From contig JAYUQR010000093.1 in NCBI GenBank assembly GCA_043756665.1, forward strand, positions 1 to 9,688: a DNA stretch of 9,688 nt. The letters are read 5' to 3'. Origin of the DNA: STC-74 sp043756665. GTDB taxonomy: Bacteria; Patescibacteriota; Gracilibacteria; BD1-5; UBA2023. Position numbers and translations under genes: made by a program. Below the pieces are notes generated by a model. The model was given only the letters and a program-made list of their open reading frames with translations. It did not search any database and was not told the origin of the DNA. Below are positions 5,989 to 9,688 of the stretch, piece after piece; within the stretch, counting starts at the first letter, position 1; every line of letters begins with the position of its first letter.

Positions 5989-6339
5989 TTACTTGAGTCA
6001 TATTGTTTTCTGTGAGACTCAGAGGACCATATTCACGAGTGCGAGGACGACGGCGAATACGAGCGCGACCCAGAATCCATCGATGATGAAGCCAGGGACG
6101 AGTCTCGCGACGAGGAGGACCATCAGGACATTGATGATGAGGGAAAAAAGTCCAAGCGTGAGGATATTGAGTGGAAGTGTGAGGAGCTGGAGTATAGGGA
6201 CGATGATCGTATTCACGATCGCGAGAACGACCGCGACGATGATAGCAGTCAGATATCCATCGACGTGCGCACCAGGCGTGAGGTATGATGCTATAGCGAC
6301 TGCGAGTCCTGAGAGAAGGAGATTGAGAATAATTGGCAT
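5989..6339 (-). CDS. Phage holin family 4_2 / DUF360-type membrane protein
   Basis: 116-aa protein made almost entirely of four hydrophobic helices: residues about 3-20, 29-50, 55-80 and 88-107. Characteristic family features are the NLLLSGLAVAIASYLTPGAHV start, VVLAIVNTIIVPILQLLTLPLNILTLGLFSLIINVLM in the middle and LVPGFIIDGFWVALVFAVVLALVN near the end. The family (PF04020) is common on bacterial chromosomes with no phage nearby; despite the name its role is unknown, and nothing around it here is phage-like. The C-terminal tail contains two UGA glycines (GVSQKTIGLK) before TAA, so the standard code would cut it at residue 106. The ATG at 6339 lacks a Shine-Dalgarno. A 107-nt gap separates it from the gene upstream, and a strong terminator follows. 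Confidence 0.93.
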
Positions 6340-6446
6340 AGATAGTGAAGTTAGAAATTGAGTAACTGAATACTATTTTTTCTATTTCAAAATTCAAAGA
6401 AAAAAACAAGACAAATAAAATCTTGATACCTATTCCGTATCCAGAA

Positions 6447-6884
6447 TTAAACGTCTCCCTCATAGTTCACCATCCAACATATGCCATACTTATCTCTACC
6501 AGTTCCATAGTAGGCTCACCAGAACATATACTGGAGAGGGAGTTCTATACTTCCATCCTGCATGAGACCACTGAAGAGTCGTTCTGCCTCTTCATGAGAA
6601 TCTGGATGCAGGGAGATATAGACGTTATTCCCCTGATTCATGGTGAATCTCATCGATGCGGGAACATCAGTTCCCATGAGCTTATGTCCTCCGAGGATCG
6701 GGAGGCAGATATGCATGATGAGATTCCCAGCTGCTTCATCGAGGGGAGGGGAGTCTGGAGATGGTGGGAGATCTCGGAATCTCCCGATCGGGAGCTCGAA
6801 CTCTCATCCGAAGACTGATCTATAGAAGTCGAAGGCTTCTTCTGTCTGGTTCGTGAAGTTCAAATATGTGGAAGTGGAGGACAT
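6447..6884 (-). CDS. VOC-family protein, PhnB-like
   Basis: 145-aa protein of the PhnB-like branch of the VOC superfamily, distinct from the one at 3343-3828. Diagnostic blocks: TYLNFTNQTEEAFDFYRSVF (6-25) then GGEF, IMHICLPILGGHKLMGTDV (56-74), GNNVYISLHPDSHEEAERLF (85-104) and the C-terminal LPLQYMFWGAYYGTGRDKYG (115-134) followed by ICWMVNY. These are conserved in proteins usually annotated 'VOC family protein/glyoxalase'; the substrate is not known and catalytic activity is unproven for this branch. UGA encodes Gly27 of the 'FGGEF' motif and Gly123 of 'FWG', both conserved glycines. The ATG is followed by a Ser/Thr-rich start and no Shine-Dalgarno is visible. A 99-nt spacer without a clear terminator separates it from the YunG-like gene, so it may be cotranscribed. 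Confidence 0.94.
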
Positions 6885-6983
6885 AAGAAAAAAAAGTGAA
6901 AAAATTAAAAGTGAAGTGTATTTCTTACTATCCCGACTCTTTTAGAGTGGATTCAAAGTATCATAATCGCCGATTTTTTGATG

Positions 6984-7382
6984 CTACTCATACTGAGACT
7001 GTGGTGTATTTCTTAGATATTCTTCAAAGATTGCCTTCAGTTGTTCATATCGTTCCTTTGTCCTTGCTTGTACTCCTCATGCACCTTCTAAAAGGTCTCC
7101 TCGGACTACTACTGTGCCTGTGCCAATAGTTGTTCCCTCGGGGAATTGTATTCGAGTGAGATCGATATCATCTCGACCAGGGATTTGATTCCAATAATGA
7201 TTCGATCATGCATCGAAGAGAATATTTCCTCCCACGAGATCCTGTACGAGCAGGGCAGTAACTGCACATTGCCCAAGTGATGGATTTTTTTCTGACCATT
7301 GGTCTTGATCGGGAGGATAGCATGTTTTCTGAGACCAAGAAACCCGGATGGCGACTCTCTGACTGTTCGCAAGGGATGTCAT
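6984..7382 (-). CDS. YunG-family protein of unknown function
   Basis: 132-aa protein whose core SWSQKTCYPPDQDQWSEKNP (15-34), GQCAVTALLVQDLVGGNILF (37-56), HYWNQIPGRDDIDLTRIQFP (62-81) matches the small YunG family known from Bacillus and many other bacteria. The function is not established. The invariant Cys39 in GQC-VTAL and His62 in HYWN are spaced like a Cys-His pair of transglutaminase/NlpC-like folds, which is inference only. UGA encodes Gly59 just before NHYWN, and Gly102. The protein is cytoplasmic by appearance. A TACTAT hexamer lies 4 nt before the ATG. The gene begins 30 nt after the RdgB stop, so the zinc-ribbon, rdgB and YunG genes probably form one operon. The C-terminus KERYEQLKAIFEEYL is a typical closing helix. 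Confidence 0.86.
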
Positions 7383-7412
7383 ATTTATAGTAGATGAAAT
7401 GAGTATCTAAGG

Positions 7413-7961
7413 TTAAAGATTATGTGAAAGGAGAAATTCTCTGAGTTCGTCTACTGGGCGAAGTTTACGAAAAAACTTCTCTATTCATGGATCGTCGAGA
7501 CAAGCGTTAGGTACTGCATTTTCTCATGTGATAAATATCTGATCCCAACCAAATCAATTTTCTCATTCTGGCTTCTCTGCGACAACTCATTCGACTACTC
7601 ATTCGAAAAACTGTATTGTCACACCATCAAAATATCCAAACATACAACGAGCGATCGCAGACCTATCTCTCCCATCGACGAGAGAAGCCAGTTTCTCGAG
7701 TCAAAGTTCGGCTACAAAATGTTTCACAAATGTTCCAGGTATTCTCCCGAGACTACAAAATTCAAAGGAGACATCATCGACGAGAACTGGCTTCTGTATT
7801 TTGTCATATGCTTGTCTGACTTTATGCTCTACGATTTCCCTTAGATCGAGAGATTGTAACTCCTCGAGATCGAGCTTGATATGTTCGATAGGCATCATGA
7901 GGAGCTTCCTCATGTAGTCAGCTTTTTTCTGATTCCCGGTGATGAAGGTGATAGATTTCAT
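7413..7961 (-). CDS. rdgB: RdgB/HAM1-family (ITPase) non-canonical purine NTP pyrophosphatase
   Basis: 182-aa protein of the Maf/HAM1 (ITPase) superfamily, which hydrolyses ITP, dITP and XTP to monophosphates and keeps deaminated purines out of nucleic acids. Motifs: TGNQKKA (8-14), the phosphate-binding N-terminal loop; LVDDVSFEF (60-68), equivalent to the acidic 'EDSGL/EDTGL' site, with Asp62 or Asp63 as the likely metal ligand; GRIPGTFVKHF (72-82), matching 'G.PG..s..f'; and GFGWDQIF (136-143), the base-recognition motif. Seven UGA glycines occur, including G87, G121, G125 and G136 in GFGWD; the standard code would lose the entire second half. The length is close to the archaeal/eukaryotic ITPase type. 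The second motif deviates from the bacterial DSG-type. It begins 6 nt after the zinc-ribbon stop. Confidence 0.93.
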
Positions 7962-7967
7962 AGTTGA

Positions 7968-8258
7968 TTATTGTTTCTTCCACCTCTCGAGTCTCGGAAG
8001 TTGCAGAAGTGCCATCTTCCGCATGAACCAGTTCATATTTTTCTCACGCATCGCACGATCGACGATCATCTGCATCTCTTCGAGAGTGCAGTCTCCACCG
8101 ATGAATTCCCCCTTCTCATAGCAGAGAGAGCAGTATTTTGTCGACTTTGTACCATTTTTTTCTGTTCCGCCTCATTTAGGATCTTCTTCGATGGGCATCC
8201 CACAGGATTGACATTGGACCTTATGCATTGATTCGAAAGCGCAGAGGAGATTTTTCAT
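7968..8258 (-). CDS. Zinc-ribbon protein (putative zinc ribbon domain, PF12674-like)
   Basis: 96-aa protein with CQSCGMP at 16-22 and YCSLCYEKGEF at 42-52: four cysteines (16, 19, 43, 46) that should bind one zinc, with the typical GTEKNGTKSTKYC linker between them. This layout is that of small 'putative zinc ribbon domain' proteins whose function is unknown. The C-terminal half (TLEEMQMIVDRAMREKNMN...) is helical and ends with a basic KMALLQLPRLERWKKQ. UGA encodes one Gly in the linker (KGGG). ATG 8258 is chosen because TATTGT lies 6 nt upstream, the leaderless-type spacing; ATG 8228, ten codons in, is closer to the usual family start. It is the first gene of a tight series, with rdgB 6 nt downstream. 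Confidence 0.88.
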
Positions 8259-8287
8259 GAAGATACAATAAGAAAATACAAAATATA

Positions 8288-8917
8288 CTACATCAGACTC
8301 GCTTCCCGAAGGAAGCTCTTCACTGTCTCATCACTTGGCGGATCATCGATGAGGTATTCGACGACTTCTGTATAGTCTATGTAGTCGAAATATCCGAGTT
8401 GCTCACGGAAATGTCGAGAGTTGAAATTCCCAGCAAATATCTCCTGTGCTTTTACCGAAATCTCATCGATCGTAGAGTGATCTCGGAGGATGAAGTAGAG
8501 ATCGACATAGTCCTTCCATTTTGCTCTCCGTCCGAGTGCATATGCCTTCATCGCGCCGAGTGTGAGGAGATCGGGGATCCGTATCCATCACTCGAAATCG
8601 ACGGATGCGACGACAGGGAAGGGAAAGTGGAAAAATGTCACTTTCACCCCATGGATAACTCATGTACAATTCCCATCCTCAACAATATGGAGTATATCCC
8701 ACTGATATCGGGCACGGTGGCAGATATTCTGTACTGTGTCCTTCCTGAATGATGTTGCGAGAAAAAGATCAAAATCAATACTTTTTCTATGTCCAATATG
8801 GAGCGCGATCGCAGTACCGCCGACCATGTAGAAGCCTCTTTTCCGTGCCTCTTTCAAGAGACGAAGTACATCGTTCTGCTCAGGAGAGAATATAGATTTA
8901 TACAGGATATTTCTCAT
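8288..8917 (-). CDS. AbiEii/AbiGii-type nucleotidyltransferase, putative toxin
   Basis: 209-aa protein of the AbiEii/AbiGii nucleotidyltransferase group (DNA polymerase beta-like fold). The active-site signature MVGGTAIALHIGHRKSIDFD (31-50) contains GGTA and the Asp48/Asp50 metal pair. The downstream RAKWKDYVDLYFILRD (131-146) is the conserved 'K.KDy.Dl..L' helix of the family. Characterised relatives act as toxins of type IV toxin-antitoxin and abortive-infection systems, some modifying tRNA; activity of this copy is inferred. It has two UGA glycines (86 and 110). The ATG at 8917 overlaps the upstream gene by 20 nt; a GTG at 8950 would add 11 residues but lies deeper in that gene. The overlap with the small upstream gene supports a paired module. 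The stop is TAG, and the zinc-ribbon gene begins 29 nt further on. Confidence 0.9.
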
Positions 8918-9164
8918 AATAATGATTAAAGAGATCAATTGTTTCGACACGGAAATTCGTACGAGGAATACGAGAGCGGATAAAAAATATATCCTTTACT
9001 TCTTTTTTCCCGATGAGTTTCTGAAGTGTGAAAAAATCTTCCCAAGTACCGAGAGTCATAAACCTCTCCACGATCGCCTGATCGCTCATATTACCGAGTG
9101 TCTCGTGTGAGACATCCCAGAACATAGGCTTGTGTTCGAGGGCGAATTTCTGGAGTTCGTTCAT
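8898..9164 (-). CDS. Small partner of the nucleotidyltransferase, DUF6922-like, putative antitoxin
   Basis: 88-aa protein: HKPMFWDVSHETLGNMSDQAIVERFMTLGTWEDFFTLQKL followed by IGKKEVKDIFFIRSRI and a C-terminal FRVETIDLFNHYYEKY. The 'FWDV...l..-s...I.ERf...G..ed...L...fG...I...' pattern resembles DUF6922-type proteins, which I recall as frequent upstream partners of nucleotidyltransferase-toxin genes; both the name and the antitoxin role are inference. It looks helical and soluble, with no obvious DNA-binding motif beyond a possible helix-turn-helix-like first half. It contains no UGA codon (only 3 glycines). The ATG at 9164 lies about 20 nt after a strong TATAAT, so the leader is short (about 13 nt) and carries no Shine-Dalgarno. 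It overlaps the nucleotidyltransferase gene by 20 nt. Confidence 0.8.
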   Translation of the reverse strand: MNELQKFALEHKPMFWDVSHETLGNMSDQAIVERFMTLGTWEDFFTLQKLIGKKEVKDIFFIRSRIPRTNFRVETIDLFNHYYEKYPV

Positions 9165-9184
9165 AGAGGAATTTAGATGTCCAC

Positions 9185-9211
9185 ATTATACCGAAGAATC
9201 CTATATTTCAA
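9185..9211 (-). promoter_or_regulatory. Promoter of the nucleotidyltransferase module
   Basis: TTGAAA (9206-9211) and TATAAT (9185-9190, preceded by CGG) on the minus strand with 15 nt between them. The -35 lies just after the csaA stop codon. It should drive the two-gene module and perhaps the zinc-ribbon-rdgB-YunG series. Confidence 0.68.
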
Positions 9212-9218
9212 GGGAAAA

Positions 9219-9557
9219 TTATCCGAGTTTTGCACCATTCGAAACTGCTCTTTCAGGGATTGCGAGGATGACTGATCCGTCCTCTCGATAGAATCCCGTA
9301 CAGAGGAATTCACTCCTGAAGGGTCATATTTGTTTCGGAGGGAAATTCACGACTCCGACAATCTGTTTCCCCACGAGTTCATCTCGAGTGTAATGGATCG
9401 TGATCTGTGCACTGGATTGTTTGATCCCGATTTCTCCTCCGAAATCAACCCAGATCTGATAGGCAGGTTTTCGTGCCTCTGGGAAATCCTCGACACGGAT
9501 GATCGTCCCGACTCGGAGCTCGACTGACTCGAATTCTGACCAAGAAATGATATTCAT
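9219..9557 (-). CDS. csaA: CsaA-like tRNA-binding-domain protein
   Basis: 112-aa protein consisting of one OB-fold tRNA-binding domain, as in CsaA and the C-terminus of bacterial MetRS. The match to CsaA is strong: ELRVGTIIRVEDFPEARKPA (13-32), then IWVDFGGEIGIKQSSAQIT, GKQIVGVVNFPPKQIG and a C-terminal GSVILAIPERAVSNGAKLG. CsaA is described as a homodimeric protein with tRNA-binding and export-chaperone-like activity. UGA encodes the conserved Gly of 'PPKQIGPF'; the standard code would cut the last third. The start at 9557 fits the family length; an ATG eight codons upstream (9581) is possible. No Shine-Dalgarno lies at a useful distance from either. The stop TAA is followed within a few bases by the promoter of the next module. 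Confidence 0.93.
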
Positions 9558-9612
9558 GCACGAGAGGATAGGAATTTTCATGAGAATTGCAGTAACTGCT
9601 CACTAGACCCTC

Positions 9613-9688
9613 CTAAGCAAGTGATGTTCGCAGTTCATGGTACTTCGTAAAAAAGTTATCTGGGTGTTTTGCTTTGAGAGAAAGGAGA
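9613..9688 (-). CDS. C-terminal end of an unidentified gene (partial)
   Basis: A minus-strand frame is open from the window edge to a TAG at 9613-9615. It reads SLKAKHPDNFFTKYHELRTS near its end, a plausible C-terminal amphipathic helix. A second frame is also open over much of this stretch, so the assignment rests on the more natural residue composition. It would end about 30-55 nt before csaA, consistent with a same-strand upstream neighbour. No family can be given. Confidence 0.4.
   Translation of the reverse strand, partial: LLSLKAKHPDNFFTKYHELRTSLA

Noticed and set aside
5989..6339. Prophage remnant, because of the 'phage holin family' membrane protein
   Set aside because: No lysin, capsid, integrase or other phage gene is nearby, and this family is common on ordinary bacterial chromosomes.
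5891..6463. 190-aa minus-strand ORF over the holin-like gene and terminator
   Set aside because: Its Arg/Pro/His/Ser-rich translation is typical of an out-of-frame shadow. It crosses the terminator and covers the well-supported four-helix membrane protein.
8399..8752. 117-aa plus-strand ORF opposite the nucleotidyltransferase
   Set aside because: Antisense shadow of the GGTA...DFD nucleotidyltransferase, with no plausible start signal.
1690..9581. Widespread pseudogenes or sequencing errors as the cause of split ORFs
   Set aside because: The breaks are always in-frame TGA, never TAA or TAG or a frame change, and fall on glycine positions of conserved motifs. Decay or error would not show this pattern.
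9607..9616. AGGAGG on the minus strand just upstream of csaA
   Set aside because: It overlaps the stop codon of the upstream partial gene and lies about 27 nt from the nearest csaA ATG. The GTG at proper distance opens a non-csaA frame.

Overview
The window comes from a bacterium that reads UGA as glycine (translation table 25), which points to Candidatus Gracilibacteria (BD1-5/GN02) in the Patescibacteria/CPR. With the standard code most genes fall into pieces that end at TGA. With TGA read as Gly, the pieces join into full-length members of known families, and UGA falls on required glycines: the last Gly of the Walker A motif of a kinase, the Gly before the SRx5Hx3D motif of a PAP2 phosphatase, the GFGWD region of an ITPase, and the RGGF motif of a RelE-type toxin. 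I count about 50 in-frame UGA codons. Only TAA and TAG act as stops. CGA and CGG still read as Arg, which fits Gracilibacteria better than the Absconditabacteria lineages reported to have reassigned them.

Every supported gene is on the minus strand, so transcription runs from high to low coordinates. From the right edge: the C-terminal end of an unidentified gene; a CsaA-like tRNA-binding-fold protein; a strong promoter; a small protein overlapping an AbiEii-type nucleotidyltransferase (a probable toxin-antitoxin pair); a zinc-ribbon protein, an RdgB/HAM1 nucleotide pyrophosphatase and a YunG-family protein in close series; a PhnB-like VOC protein; and a four-helix phage_holin_4_2-type membrane protein followed by an intrinsic terminator. 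Next is a RelE-type toxin-antitoxin operon. It lies between two perfect 43-bp direct repeats, each of which is a terminator hairpin joined to a promoter.

Further left are an AT-rich hypothetical gene with unusually many UGA codons, a possible 31-codon ORF, a DUF2238/YjdF-type membrane protein and a second PhnB-like VOC protein. A short intergenic block holds two classes of dispersed palindromic repeat. After it come an EamA/DMT transporter and a PAP2 phosphatase as an operon pair, a small unknown protein, an AHSA1-type SRPBCC protein with a GC-rich palindrome inserted in frame, and a P-loop kinase. The last 183 bases hold no gene I can support.

The genes are small accessory and housekeeping-repair functions rather than one pathway: nucleotide sanitation, small-molecule binding or detoxification, membrane transport and lipid-phosphate chemistry, plus two toxin-antitoxin-like modules. 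Regulatory signals are informative. Four promoters share the layout TTGAWW-15 nt-TATAAT, most starts lack a Shine-Dalgarno sequence, and several have a -10-like hexamer exactly 6 nt before the ATG, which suggests leaderless mRNAs. No tRNA, rRNA, CRISPR array or insertion sequence was seen.
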